Source: Actinobacillus genomosp. 1
GTDB taxonomy: Bacteria > Pseudomonadota > Gammaproteobacteria > Enterobacterales > Pasteurellaceae
NCBI RefSeq assembly: GCF_029774175.1
Contig: NZ_CP103834.1
Span: 692,501 to 756,500 of the forward strand
Direction of reading: 5' to 3'
DNA: 64,000 bases
The position numbers were made by a program, and so were the translations under genes. Positions 43,275-51,460 of this stretch are shown piece by piece (position 1 is the stretch's first letter; each line of letters opens with the position of its first letter). A model generated the notes under the pieces. The model did no database searches and was not told the origin of the DNA. It saw nothing but the letters and a program-made list of their open reading frames with translations.

Positions 43275-44363
43275 ATGCAAAAAAGTGCTATTTATCCTCC
43301 AATTTATGTGCTTGGTAACGGTCAGCTCGGCAGAATGTTACGCTATGCCGGCGCACCGCTTGATATTGAAGTAAAACCGCTTGCTTTTGATGCACCGGTT
43401 TTTGACCTTGAAGAAAGCAGTATCATTACCGCAGAAATCGAGCGTTGGACAGAAACGCCACTCACCCAATTACTCGGTAATCATAAAAATTTTGTCAATT
43501 TAAACGTATTCGGCACAACCGCAGATCGTTTCACGCAAAAATCACTGTTAGACAAACTTCAGCTTTCTACCTCACCGTGGCAATTATTGGAATCCGCCGA
43601 ACAATGGCAAAGCGTATTCAGCAATGTCGGTGAAAAAGTGGTGGTAAAACGCCGTACCGGCGGTTATGACGGCAGAGGTCAATGGATTGTGACGCAAGAC
43701 AGCATTGACCAAATCACGCCGGATCTTTTCGGTGAAGTGATTGCGGAAAAATTTATCCCGTTTGACGGCGAGATTTCAATTGTCGGCGCCCGTTTCCGTG
43801 ACGGTTCTACCCGTTTCTATCCGATTAGCCATAACTTACAACAAAACGGTATCTTGCGTTACTCCGTTTGTGATGTGAATTTGCCGAATCAGCAAACTTA
43901 CCAAGCTCAAGCGGAACAAATGCTCGGCACTATTATGCAAGACTTAGACTATATCGGCGTAATGGCAATGGAATGTTTTGTGGTGGGCGATACGTTATTA
44001 ATTAATGAACTCGCTCCTCGTGTACATAACAGCGGACACTGGACGCAATTAGGTTGCTCAATCAGCCAGTTTGAATTGCATTTACGCGCATTGCTTGACT
44101 TGCCGACACCGCAACTCAAACAAATTGCACCTAGCGTGATGGTGAATCTGATTGGTATCGAACACAATAACGCGTGGCTGGAAGTACCGTTCTCACAATT
44201 ACATTGGTATGGTAAAGAAGTGCGTGCCGGTCGTAAAGTCGGACATATCAACCTTACTCATCCAGATAAAAATGAACTAATCCGTCTGCTCGAACAACTT
44301 CGTCCGTATTTAACCGACGATTTCCATTCAGGGTTAGATTGGGCAATTAATAAACTCAAATAA
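43275..44363 (+). CDS. purK: N5-carboxyaminoimidazole ribonucleotide synthase PurK
   Basis: ATP-grasp enzyme that carboxylates AIR with bicarbonate to N5-CAIR, the substrate of PurE. The 362 residues show the N-terminal VLGNGQLGRMLRYAGAPL nucleotide motif, the ATP-grasp VVVKRRTGGYDGRGQW (about 120-135), and the metal site NELAPRVHNSGHWT (about 243-256). It is last of the purE-ansA-purK group. A terminator made from two uptake signals follows. Confidence 0.96.
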   Translation: MQKSAIYPPIYVLGNGQLGRMLRYAGAPLDIEVKPLAFDAPVFDLEESSIITAEIERWTETPLTQLLGNHKNFVNLNVFGTTADRFTQKSLLDKLQLSTSPWQLLESAEQWQSVFSNVGEKVVVKRRTGGYDGRGQWIVTQDSIDQITPDLFGEVIAEKFIPFDGEISIVGARFRDGSTRFYPISHNLQQNGILRYSVCDVNLPNQQTYQAQAEQMLGTIMQDLDYIGVMAMECFVVGDTLLINELAPRVHNSGHWTQLGCSISQFELHLRALLDLPTPQLKQIAPSVMVNLIGIEHNNAWLEVPFSQLHWYGKEVRAGRKVGHINLTHPDKNELIRLLEQLRPYLTDDFHSGLDWAINKLK

Positions 44364-44367
44364 GTGC

Positions 44368-44423
44368 AAGCGGTCTGTTTTCTTCCAAAATTTGCAAAAA
44401 ATTTAGGAAAACAGACCGCTTTT
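44368..44423 (+). terminator. Inverted uptake-signal pair after purK
   Basis: AAGCGGTCTGTTTTC and GAAAACAGACCGCTT pair in a 15-bp stem around AAATTTGCAAAAAATTT, then TT. It lies directly past the purK stop codon. Confidence 0.72.
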
Positions 44424-44494
44424 CTATTGCTAAAATAGCTAATGGATTGTATAAGTATTTCTAATTTCAAACACAACTTTTTAGAGGACGACAC

Positions 44495-45691
44495 ATGTCA
44501 ATGTTCAACCATATTCAGGCTGCTCCGGCAGATCCAATCTTAGGTCTAGGTGAAGCGTTTAAAGCGGAACAACGTGCGGGGAAAATCAATCTCGGTATCG
44601 GTGTTTATATGAATGCGGAAGGTAAAACGCCTATCGTAAAAGCGGTTAAAAAAGCCGAAGCGTTATTGTTAGAACAAGAAACGAATAAAAACTACCTTAC
44701 GATTGACGGTGTACAAGCATTTAACGCTTATACACAAGAGCTTTTATTCGGTAAAGGGGCGGAAATTATCGCATCAGGTCGTGCAAAAACCGCACAAAGT
44801 TTAGGTGGTACGGGCGCGTTACGTATTGCAGCGGAATTTATCAAACGCCAAACGTCAGCAAAAAATATCTGGATTTCAAACCCAACTTGGCCAAATCACA
44901 ATGCAATTGCAGAAGCGGTCGGTTTAAATGTGAAAGGCTATCGCTATTACAATAAAGATACGCACGGTTTAGATTGGGATAATTTACTTGCCGATTTAAG
45001 CCAAGCGGAAGCCGGCGATGTGGTGTTATTACACGGTTGCTGTCATAACCCGACCGGTATCGACCCAACTCCTGAACAATGGGACGCATTAGCGAAACTT
45101 TCTGCGGAAAAAGGCTGGTTACCATTATTTGATTTTGCTTACCAAGGCTTCGGCAACGGTTTAGATCAAGACGCATACGGCTTACGTGCGTTTGTGAAAA
45201 ACCACAAAGAATTATTAATCGCAAGCTCATATTCAAAAAACTTCGGTTTATATAACGAGCGTGTCGGTGCATTTACCTTAGTGGCAGAAAATGCGGATGT
45301 GGCGAATAAAGCATTCACACAGATTAAGTCGATTATTCGCGTGCTCTACTCTAACCCGGCATCACATGGTGCAAATGCGGTTGCTCGTGTATTAGGTGAT
45401 GAAGCGTTACGTGCGGAATGGGTAGCTGAATTAGATGAAATGCGTGATCGTATTAAAGATATGCGTAACCGTATGGTGCAATTATTAAAAGAGAAAGGCG
45501 CAAAACAAGATTTCGATTTCATTGCACAACAAAATGGTATGTTCTCATTTAGCGGTTTAACCCCAGAGCAAGTGGATCGCTTACGTGAAGAGTTCGCAAT
45601 CTATGCGGTACGTTCCGGCCGTATCAATGTTGCAGGTATCACCGACCAAAACATTGATGCACTTTGCGAAGCAATCGTAAAAGTGCTTTAA
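44495..45691 (+). CDS. aspC: Aspartate aminotransferase
   Basis: PLP enzyme that interconverts aspartate and oxaloacetate with glutamate/2-oxoglutarate. The 398 residues are class I aminotransferase: SLGGTGALRIAAEF, the HGCCHNPTGIDPT region, DFAYQGFGNGLDQDAYGLR, and the PLP lysine in ASSYSKNFGLYNERVGA (about residue 247). Some family members act on tyrosine (TyrB); the sequence is AspC-like. AGAGGA precedes the start. Two repeat elements follow it. Confidence 0.95.
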   Translation: MSMFNHIQAAPADPILGLGEAFKAEQRAGKINLGIGVYMNAEGKTPIVKAVKKAEALLLEQETNKNYLTIDGVQAFNAYTQELLFGKGAEIIASGRAKTAQSLGGTGALRIAAEFIKRQTSAKNIWISNPTWPNHNAIAEAVGLNVKGYRYYNKDTHGLDWDNLLADLSQAEAGDVVLLHGCCHNPTGIDPTPEQWDALAKLSAEKGWLPLFDFAYQGFGNGLDQDAYGLRAFVKNHKELLIASSYSKNFGLYNERVGAFTLVAENADVANKAFTQIKSIIRVLYSNPASHGANAVARVLGDEALRAEWVAELDEMRDRIKDMRNRMVQLLKEKGAKQDFDFIAQQNGMFSFSGLTPEQVDRLREEFAIYAVRSGRINVAGITDQNIDALCEAIVKVL

Positions 45692-45705
45692 TCACTATTT
45701 AATAA

Positions 45706-45767
45706 AACCACGGACTACACTGAATACACGGAAAATTTATTCTGTGAACGCTATGTAGTTCGTGGTT
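45706..45767. repeat. AACCACGG palindromic repeat, copy 1
   Basis: The ends AACCACGGACTACA and TGTAGTTCGTGGTT are inverted repeats with one mismatch, and the middle (AATACACGGAAAATTTATTCTGTG) continues an imperfect fold. It is a small palindromic element without coding capacity. Confidence 0.75.
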
Positions 45768-45795
45768 ATTTTTATGTATAGCTTTTAGGTTAAAA

Positions 45796-45855
45796 AACCA
45801 CAGTTTTCACGTCATACAAAACAAACTTCCAGTGTATTCCGTGCGTTCTGTGGTT
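45796..45855. repeat. AACCACGG palindromic repeat, copy 2
   Basis: AACCACAG…CACG and CGTG…CTGTGGTT form the ends of a second element of the same family, 28 bases from copy 1. Its reverse complement resembles copy 1 through GGAATACACTGGA. Confidence 0.7.
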
Positions 45856-45871
45856 ATTGAATCTTTCCTAT

Positions 45872-47158
45872 CTATTGAACATTCATAATTGCTTCAATAT
45901 CAGCAATTTCTTTCGGGCAGCCGCTTGTCAGATTTTTATTGCCATATTCAGTAATCAATAAATTATCCTCAATTCGCACGCCAATGCCTTTGTATTGCTC
46001 CGGCACATCCGCATCACTTGAAATGTATAACCCTGGTTCAAGCGTTAGCACCATACCGATTTCAAGCGGTCGATCTCGCTCCGTGCCATAATTGCCGACA
46101 TCATGAACATCTAACCCCAACCAATGCCCCAAACCGTGCATATAAAATTGATGATAGGCTTTTTCAACGATTAACTGCTCGACTTCGCCTTTTAAAATAC
46201 CTAAGCGGACTAAACCTTCGGTTAGCACTTGTACTGCCTTTTCATTAGCAATTTTGATCGAACTTTGCGGAATAAGCCATTTAGCTGCTTCTTTCATTGC
46301 GTCCAACACGAGCTGATAAATTTCTCGCTGAGGTTCAGAGAATTTACCGTTAATTGGGAAAGTACGGGTAATATCGCCCGCATAATGAGCAAATTCCGCC
46401 CCTGCGTCAATCAGCAATAAATCACCGTCTTTTAATACCTGATCATTTTCGTTGTAGTGCAAAATACAGGCATTTTCACCGCTTGCCACAATCGAATTAT
46501 AAGCAGGGAATCTCGCCCCAAAGCGGGTAAATTCGTGCTGAATTTCGCCCTCAATTTCCAATTCATAACGATTTGGACGAGTTTGCTTCATCGCACGAAT
46601 ATGTGCCAAACCTGAAATATGGCAGGCTTGCTGAATCAACGCAATTTCTGCCGTTGATTTAATCAACCGCATTTCCGACAACATCGGCTGCCAGTCAATC
46701 ACGTCAGCAAACTGCTCCGCCACCACACTATCGCCCCATTCCTGTAAGCCTTTGGCATAATAACAAGCGGTCAGATTTTGCGTTTTTTCTGCAAAAACAC
46801 AAGAAATATCTTCAATATCAAACGCTAAATCTACGTTCAAAGCTTCAGGGGCTTTTTCAATACCCAAACGGCGACCATTCCACGTTTCCATTAGCGGATC
46901 TTTTTTACGCAAAAAAATCACACTCTCATTTTTACTGTCTTTTTTAATCAGCAACAATGCCGATTTCGGCTCGGCAAAACCGGTTAAATACCAGAAATAA
47001 CTATCCGGACGGAACAAATAATCGCAATCGCTATTACGGCGTTTCTCGGTTTCAGTAAACACCACCAACGCAGAATTATCCTGCATTTGCTCAAACACAC
47101 GATTTCTACGCTCAACAAATTCTTCTCTCGGCAATTCAGCTAAATAGGCAAGATCCAT
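45872..47158 (-). CDS. pepP: Xaa-Pro aminopeptidase PepP
   Basis: Removes N-terminal residues that precede proline. The 428 residues hold the creatinase N-terminal domain (1-170) and the pita-bread metal domain with ligands in LLIDAGAEFAHYAGDITRTFP, FYMHGLGHWLGLDVHDVG, LTLEPGLYI and IGVRIEDNLLI. AGGAGA precedes the start. It is monocistronic here; ubiH and ygfB, its partners in enteric bacteria, are not adjacent. Confidence 0.96.
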   Translation of the reverse strand: MDLAYLAELPREEFVERRNRVFEQMQDNSALVVFTETEKRRNSDCDYLFRPDSYFWYLTGFAEPKSALLLIKKDSKNESVIFLRKKDPLMETWNGRRLGIEKAPEALNVDLAFDIEDISCVFAEKTQNLTACYYAKGLQEWGDSVVAEQFADVIDWQPMLSEMRLIKSTAEIALIQQACHISGLAHIRAMKQTRPNRYELEIEGEIQHEFTRFGARFPAYNSIVASGENACILHYNENDQVLKDGDLLLIDAGAEFAHYAGDITRTFPINGKFSEPQREIYQLVLDAMKEAAKWLIPQSSIKIANEKAVQVLTEGLVRLGILKGEVEQLIVEKAYHQFYMHGLGHWLGLDVHDVGNYGTERDRPLEIGMVLTLEPGLYISSDADVPEQYKGIGVRIEDNLLITEYGNKNLTSGCPKEIADIEAIMNVQ

Positions 47159-47250
47159 ACGATTCTCCTCTTCAAATGTCTGTTTATTCTAACACAAGCA
47201 AGCGGTCTGATTTCTCGCAAATTTTACAAAGAAACCGCATAAAAAAAGAA

Positions 47251-47293
47251 AAGTCAGTTTAATTTAAGATAATATCGTAAATTAAACTGACTT
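47251..47293 (-). terminator. Orphan 16-bp hairpin terminator
   Basis: AAGTCAGTTTAATTTA (47251-47266) pairs perfectly with TAAATTAAACTGACTT (47278-47293). On the minus strand TTCTTTTTTT follows, so it is a strong minus-strand terminator, yet no minus-strand gene lies upstream of it before the plus-strand SLATT gene. Confidence 0.75.
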
Positions 47294-47306
47294 TTGGGGA
47301 TATATT

Positions 47307-47369
47307 CCTCTCTCTGCTTGTTTCGCTACACGCTTCAACAAGCTGTCTCTCTCCCACAAGGGGCGAGAG
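47307..47369 (+). repeat. CTCTCTCCC repeat, left copy of an inverted pair
   Basis: Starts CCTCTCTCTGCTTG, runs through CTGTCTCTCTCCC and ends AAGGGGCGAGAG. Its partner at 47497-47566 is the same pattern in reverse complement with point differences. The inner part can also fold (CTCTCTCCC…GGGGCGAGAG). Confidence 0.75.
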
Positions 47370-47422
47370 TGTAATATGCAACAACATTTCCTAGCATAAT
47401 CCGTCTAAACTTTAGGTCATAT

Positions 47423-47487
47423 ACAAGCGGTCAAGTTCGCTTGATTTTTTGCAATTTGCGAAGTTTTCAAGAAATTTAACCGCTTGT
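47423..47487. repeat. Inverted uptake-signal pair inside the repeat pair
   Basis: ACAAGCGGTCAAGTTC and GAAATTTAACCGCTTGT face each other around TTTTTTGCAATTTGC. Confidence 0.7.
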
Positions 47488-47496
47488 CATAAACAA

Positions 47497-47566
47497 CTCT
47501 CTCCCCCTTGCGGGAGAGAGACAGATTTGAGCAAAGTAACGACTTTGCGAAAATCAGAGAGAGGGG
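47497..47566 (-). repeat. CTCTCTCCC repeat, right copy of an inverted pair
   Basis: Begins CTCTCTCCCCCTTGCGGGAG, continues AGAGACAG and ends CAGAGAGAGGGG. It is the inverted partner of 47307-47369. Together they enclose about 130 bases, the form of a small non-autonomous element. Confidence 0.75.
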
Positions 47567-47687
47567 AACATCTGTAAGATAAAATCTGCTCTTAATAATG
47601 TTCTCAGTATATTTTAAATCAAAAACATTCTACTCAGGAGACACGATCCACTAGGAAAATTGGCATAATTTGTAGTTATATAATAGA

Positions 47688-48413
47688 ATGTCCAAAGAAA
47701 TTTATAAATTACAGAGTATTTTATTTATGGAATGTTGTAGTTGTATAAAAGAAAAATGGCGTTGGTTGTGGTCTTTAGATCCTATCGATAAAGAAGGGGA
47801 CTGTAATGATCCCGTGAAACGTTTTTTGACTGGTGCAAAAGTAACTTCTGTATGTAGGTTTAATGCATCATTAAGAATAGCCTTAGTCAGTAAAATCTCT
47901 TTCTTGACCACTACTCTATTCTCATTAGGATTAATTTTGATCCCATTATTACAGATGATTTTAAAAAACTCTGTTTTTTCAGAGCAGACCTTATCTGTAG
48001 TCCAAATATTTTTAGCCGTATCAGTTCTTGTATATTCAACAATAATTAGCACAGCTAAATATGATGTGAGAGCAAAAGAACTAGATAAATGTGGTATTGA
48101 TATAAAAAGTATTATTCGAGATATTAGAGCAGAGCCAAATAAAGATAATATATCCTTAGAAAAATACTCTAATAAATATGATGAAATCATTAAAAATTGT
48201 GAAAATCATAGTCGTTCTGACTACAAAAAAGCGCAACTTTATCTAGTAGAGTATTTTAATATAACTGGTATAAAGCGACTATATTTTAGGCTTAACATCT
48301 TATTTAATGAATTAATTCCATACATTGCTCCATTTATTCTAGTAGGATTAGAAATATCTTTTTTACTTGATATGATAGGGATTACTAAAATTTTTGTCAC
48401 ATATTTTAAATAA
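47688..48413 (+). CDS. SLATT-domain membrane protein (predicted effector), lone gene
   Basis: A 241-residue protein with the SLATT (SMODS- and SLOG-associating two-TM effector) layout: an RFNASLRIALVSKIS amphipathic lead-in (about 58-72), two membrane helices (about 73-90 and 102-120), the polar YDVRAKELDKCGIDIKSIIRDI segment after them, an ENHSRSDYKKA motif (about 172-182), and a C-terminal hydrophobic stretch. In this family the membrane part is predicted to act as a pore in nucleotide-signal defence systems. Here no CD-NTase, SLOG or sensor partner is adjacent. The gene is visibly more A/T-rich than its neighbours. The first ATG lies four bases after TATAAT (47679-47684), so translation may begin at the Met at 47727 instead. 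Neither start has a strong ribosome site. Confidence 0.72.
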   Translation: MSKEIYKLQSILFMECCSCIKEKWRWLWSLDPIDKEGDCNDPVKRFLTGAKVTSVCRFNASLRIALVSKISFLTTTLFSLGLILIPLLQMILKNSVFSEQTLSVVQIFLAVSVLVYSTIISTAKYDVRAKELDKCGIDIKSIIRDIRAEPNKDNISLEKYSNKYDEIIKNCENHSRSDYKKAQLYLVEYFNITGIKRLYFRLNILFNELIPYIAPFILVGLEISFLLDMIGITKIFVTYFK

Positions 48414-48434
48414 AAAGGGGCTTATGCCCCTTTT
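48413..48434. terminator. Bidirectional terminator between the SLATT gene and uvrB
   Basis: AAAAGGGGC (48413-48421) and GCCCCTTTT (48426-48434) form a 9-bp stem with a TTAT loop between two convergent stop codons. Confidence 0.9.
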
Positions 48435-48435
48435 G

Positions 48436-50457
48436 CTACACATCCAACAACACCGCCTTCAACTGCCCAATCTTATCCCTTACCGCAGCCGCTTTTTCGA
48501 ACTCTAAATCCTTAGCAAAATCTCGCATTTGTTGTTCGAGTTGTTTGAGTTCTTTTTCCAGCTCTTTGCGGGATTTTGGTTTGTAGGTATTTGCAGATTT
48601 TTCTTCGATTTTAACCGCTTGTTTGCCTCGTTTCGGCCTGTCGGTTTGTCCGATGTCGAGCAATTCGCCCACTTTTTTGTTGAGCGCTTGTGGGATAATG
48701 CCGTGTTCTTCATTGTATTTTTGCTGTTTCTCTCGGCGGCGTTCGGTTTCGGTAATCGCTTTTTGCATTGAGTTGGTAATGCGGTCGCCGTAAAGAATTG
48801 CTTTACCGTTCAGGTTTCGAGCTGCACGTCCGATGGTCTGAATTAATGAACGTTCGGAACGTAAAAAGCCTTCTTTATCCGCATCTAAAATCGCCACCAG
48901 CGATACTTCCGGCATATCCAAACCCTCACGCAATAAGTTGATGCCGACCAATACGTCAAACATTCCCATACGCAAGTCGTGAATAATTTCTACCCGTTCA
49001 ACCGTATCAATATCGCTATGCAGATAACGCACACGCACGCCGTGTTCATCGAGGTAATCGGTTAAATCTTCCGCCATTTTTTTGGTTAGCGTAGTAATTA
49101 GCACACGTTCATCTACCGCTACTCGTTTGTGAATTTCGGATAGTACGTCATCAACCTGCGTAGCGACTGGACGAACTTCGATGATCGGGTCTAATAATCC
49201 CGTTGGACGAACCACTTGATCCACCACATCACCATTCGATTTTTCTAATTCATAATTACCCGGTGTTGCCGAAACATAAATTGTCTGTGGCGCAAGACGT
49301 TCAAATTCTTCAAAACGTAACGGGCGGTTATCCAATGCTGAAGGCAAGCGGAATCCGTATTGCACCAGCGTTTCTTTTCTGGCTCGGTCGCCTCGATACA
49401 TACCGCCGATTTGCGGTACGGTAACGTGGCTTTCATCAATAATCAGCAAACCGTCCGCCGGCATATAGTCGAATAATGTCGGAGGTGGTTCGCCCTCTTT
49501 TCTGCCCGACAAATAGCGTGAATAGTTTTCGATACCCGAGCAATAGCCCAGCTCATTCATCATTTCAATATCGAATTGCGTGCGTTGGGTAATGCGTTGT
49601 TCTTCCAGCAATTTATTTTCTTTGATGAAATACTCACGGCGTTCCACCAACTCTTGTTTGATTTCTTCAATCGCATTCAAAATGCGTTCACGAGGGGTAA
49701 CGTAGTGGGTTTTCGGATAAATGGTATAGCGAGGTACTTTGCCCAAACTATGTCCGGTAAGCGGATCAAACAACGAAAGGCTTTCGATTTCGTCATCAAA
49801 CAGTTCAACCCGTAACGCTATTTCATCCGATTCGGCAGGGAAAATATCAATCACTTCGCCACGCACACGGAAAGTCGAACGCTGAAATGCTTGATCGTTG
49901 CGGGTATATTGCAATTCGGCAAGGCGAGCGAGAATCTCTCGTTGGTCGATAATCGCCCCAACTTGCAAATGCAACATCATTTGCATATAGGCGTCCACGT
50001 CCCCCAAGCCGTAAATGGCAGAAACCGAGGCAACTACGATGGTGTCTCGACGTTCAAGGAATGATTTGGTTGCCGACAGTCGCATTTGCTCGATTTGTTC
50101 GTTAATCGACGCGTCTTTTTCGATAAAGGTATCGCTACTCGGCACATAGGCTTCCGGTTGGTAATAATCATAGTAAGACACGAAGTACTCCACCGCATTT
50201 TCAGGGAAGAAGGCTTTCATCTCAGCGTATAGCTGGGCGGCAAGCGTTTTATTCGGCGCAAGCAACATCGCCGGGCGATTAAGTTGAGCAATCACATTCG
50301 CGATGGTGAAGGTTTTACCCGAACCGGTTACCCCAAGTAAAGTTTGATGCGCCAACCCATCGTTTAGCCCTTCGGTCAATTTGGCAATCGCGGACGGCTG
50401 ATCGCCAGACGGTTTAAACGGGCTGTGTAAAATAAAAGGTTTGCCTTGCTTGCTCAT
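48436..50457 (-). CDS. uvrB: Excinuclease ABC subunit B
   Basis: Damage-verifying helicase-like subunit of nucleotide excision repair. The 673 residues have Walker A (LLGVTGSGKTFTIANV, about 39-54), the beta-hairpin YYDYYQPEAYVPSSDTFIEKD, DEAD-like LLIIDESHVT, motif VI QTIGRAARN and the C-terminal UVR coiled coil (LEKELKQLEQQMRDFAKDLEFEKAA) that meets UvrC. A palindrome covers the ribosome site. No LexA box was found. Confidence 0.97.
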   Translation of the reverse strand: MSKQGKPFILHSPFKPSGDQPSAIAKLTEGLNDGLAHQTLLGVTGSGKTFTIANVIAQLNRPAMLLAPNKTLAAQLYAEMKAFFPENAVEYFVSYYDYYQPEAYVPSSDTFIEKDASINEQIEQMRLSATKSFLERRDTIVVASVSAIYGLGDVDAYMQMMLHLQVGAIIDQREILARLAELQYTRNDQAFQRSTFRVRGEVIDIFPAESDEIALRVELFDDEIESLSLFDPLTGHSLGKVPRYTIYPKTHYVTPRERILNAIEEIKQELVERREYFIKENKLLEEQRITQRTQFDIEMMNELGYCSGIENYSRYLSGRKEGEPPPTLFDYMPADGLLIIDESHVTVPQIGGMYRGDRARKETLVQYGFRLPSALDNRPLRFEEFERLAPQTIYVSATPGNYELEKSNGDVVDQVVRPTGLLDPIIEVRPVATQVDDVLSEIHKRVAVDERVLITTLTKKMAEDLTDYLDEHGVRVRYLHSDIDTVERVEIIHDLRMGMFDVLVGINLLREGLDMPEVSLVAILDADKEGFLRSERSLIQTIGRAARNLNGKAILYGDRITNSMQKAITETERRREKQQKYNEEHGIIPQALNKKVGELLDIGQTDRPKRGKQAVKIEEKSANTYKPKSRKELEKELKQLEQQMRDFAKDLEFEKAAAVRDKIGQLKAVLLDV

Positions 50458-50462
50458 ATAAC

Positions 50463-50490
50463 ATCCTATCCAAGAAATTTTGGATAGGAT
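50463..50490 (-). promoter_or_regulatory. Hairpin that covers the uvrB ribosome-binding site
   Basis: ATCCTATCCAA and TTGGATAGGAT are perfect 11-base inverted arms with a 6-base loop. On the uvrB strand the second arm contains AGGA, the only Shine-Dalgarno candidate, six to ten bases before the ATG. The fold would hide it. Confidence 0.65.
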
Positions 50491-50539
50491 TTTAACATAA
50501 GCAAGCGGTCTGTTTTCTAAAAAAATTTACAAATTAAAA

Positions 50540-50555
50540 TGTGAATCAGATCACA
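50540..50555. promoter_or_regulatory. CRP-type site upstream of efeO
   Basis: TGTGA-ATCAGA-TCACA is a perfect CRP core. Its centre is about 60 bases before the expected efeO transcription start, the class I activator position. Confidence 0.75.
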
Positions 50556-50572
50556 AAATTATTATCGTTAAT

Positions 50573-50601
50573 TTGATAATGATTATTAATAAGAATATAG
50601 T
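50573..50601 (+). promoter_or_regulatory. efeO promoter with overlapping Fur box
   Basis: TTGATA (50573-50578) and TATAGT (50596-50601) are 17 bases apart. GATAATGATTATTAATAAG (50575-50593) matches the 19-base Fur consensus at 14 positions and covers the spacer, so iron-bound Fur would block the polymerase. Confidence 0.75.
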
Positions 50602-50633
50602 AAATGTACTGTTCTTAGATAGAGGAAATTTTT

Positions 50634-51446
50634 ATGCGTTTAACAAAATTAGCTGTGTTGTTTTCCGGTTTATTGCTGACAAGTCAATCTTTCGCATTAG
50701 ACTTAAGTAAAGAAACCGAAACTTATAAACAATTTGTGGTTGAACAAATCGATCGATTAGTCACAGACACAGAAAAATTTGTTGATTATTTGAATAAAGG
50801 TGATGTGCAAAAAGCGAAACAAATTTACCCGCTTGCACGAATGTATTTTGAACGTTCAGAACCGATTGCCGAGAGTTTTGGCGATTTGGATCCTCGTATT
50901 GACGCACGGCTTGCCGATTTAACCGAAGAAGGTAAAACGGAAAAAGATTGGTCCGGTTTCCATAAACTCGAAAAAGTTTTATGGGAGAAAAATACCACTA
51001 AAGGTACAAAAGCGACTGCGGAACAACTGCTAAAAGACGTTAAAGAATTACGCGCTAAAATTCCGACGGCAGAAGTTACTCCCGAATTAATGATCACCGG
51101 TGCGGTAGATTTATTAAATGAAGTATCCACCACTAAAGTAACCGGTGAAGAGGAAATTTTCTCTAAAACCGACCTTTACGATTTCAAAGCGAATATTGAA
51201 GGGGCGGAAAAAATCTATGAAATCTTTAAACCGCAATTAGACAAAACCGATGCGAAACTTTCGGAGGAAATCGCCGCTCGCTTTGCTGCGGTCAATAGCT
51301 TACTGGCAAAACACAATAAAGCGAAAAACGGTTACGATTACGTAGCTTATAACAAATTGTCAAAAAACGATGTTAAAGCATTAGCCGAGGCAGTAAACCA
51401 ACTGGGCGAGCCGTTGGCGCAATTAGGCGTTCTCTTAGAGAAATAA
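50634..51446 (+). CDS. efeO: EfeO/EfeM-type periplasmic iron-uptake protein (M75 imelysin domain)
   Basis: Periplasmic component of the EfeUOB ferrous iron system. The Sec signal (1-21, ending SQSFA) is followed by one M75 imelysin-like four-helix domain with the metal motif GFHKLE (HxxE at residues 110-113). At 270 residues it lacks the N-terminal cupredoxin domain of E. coli EfeO (about 375), so it is the short EfeM-like form. AGAGGAAA precedes the ATG. It is first of efeO-efeB-(FTR1 fragment), with gaps of 14 and 10 bases, behind Fur and CRP sites. Confidence 0.9.
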   Translation: MRLTKLAVLFSGLLLTSQSFALDLSKETETYKQFVVEQIDRLVTDTEKFVDYLNKGDVQKAKQIYPLARMYFERSEPIAESFGDLDPRIDARLADLTEEGKTEKDWSGFHKLEKVLWEKNTTKGTKATAEQLLKDVKELRAKIPTAEVTPELMITGAVDLLNEVSTTKVTGEEEIFSKTDLYDFKANIEGAEKIYEIFKPQLDKTDAKLSEEIAARFAAVNSLLAKHNKAKNGYDYVAYNKLSKNDVKALAEAVNQLGEPLAQLGVLLEK

Positions 51447-51460
51447 GGTAGGAATAAATT

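Larger units (their letters stand above)
47159..47687. other. Repeat-rich non-coding stretch between pepP and the SLATT gene
   Basis: No gene is seen in 529 bases. In order: an uptake-signal core (47200), a 16-bp perfect hairpin (47251-47293), an inverted pair of about 65-base repeats (47307-47369 and 47497-47566), and between those an inverted pair of uptake signals (47423-47487). Confidence 0.7.

Noticed and set aside
47307..47566. CRISPR-like array from the repeated CTCTCTCCC units
   Set aside because: Only two copies exist, in opposite orientation, without regular spacers.
47702..48190. 162-codon minus-strand frame opposite the SLATT gene
   Set aside because: The plus-strand frame has membrane helices and family features; the antisense frame has none.
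50458..50633. LexA (SOS) box for uvrB
   Set aside because: No CTGT-N8-ACAG pattern was found; the palindrome at 50463-50490 has a different sequence.
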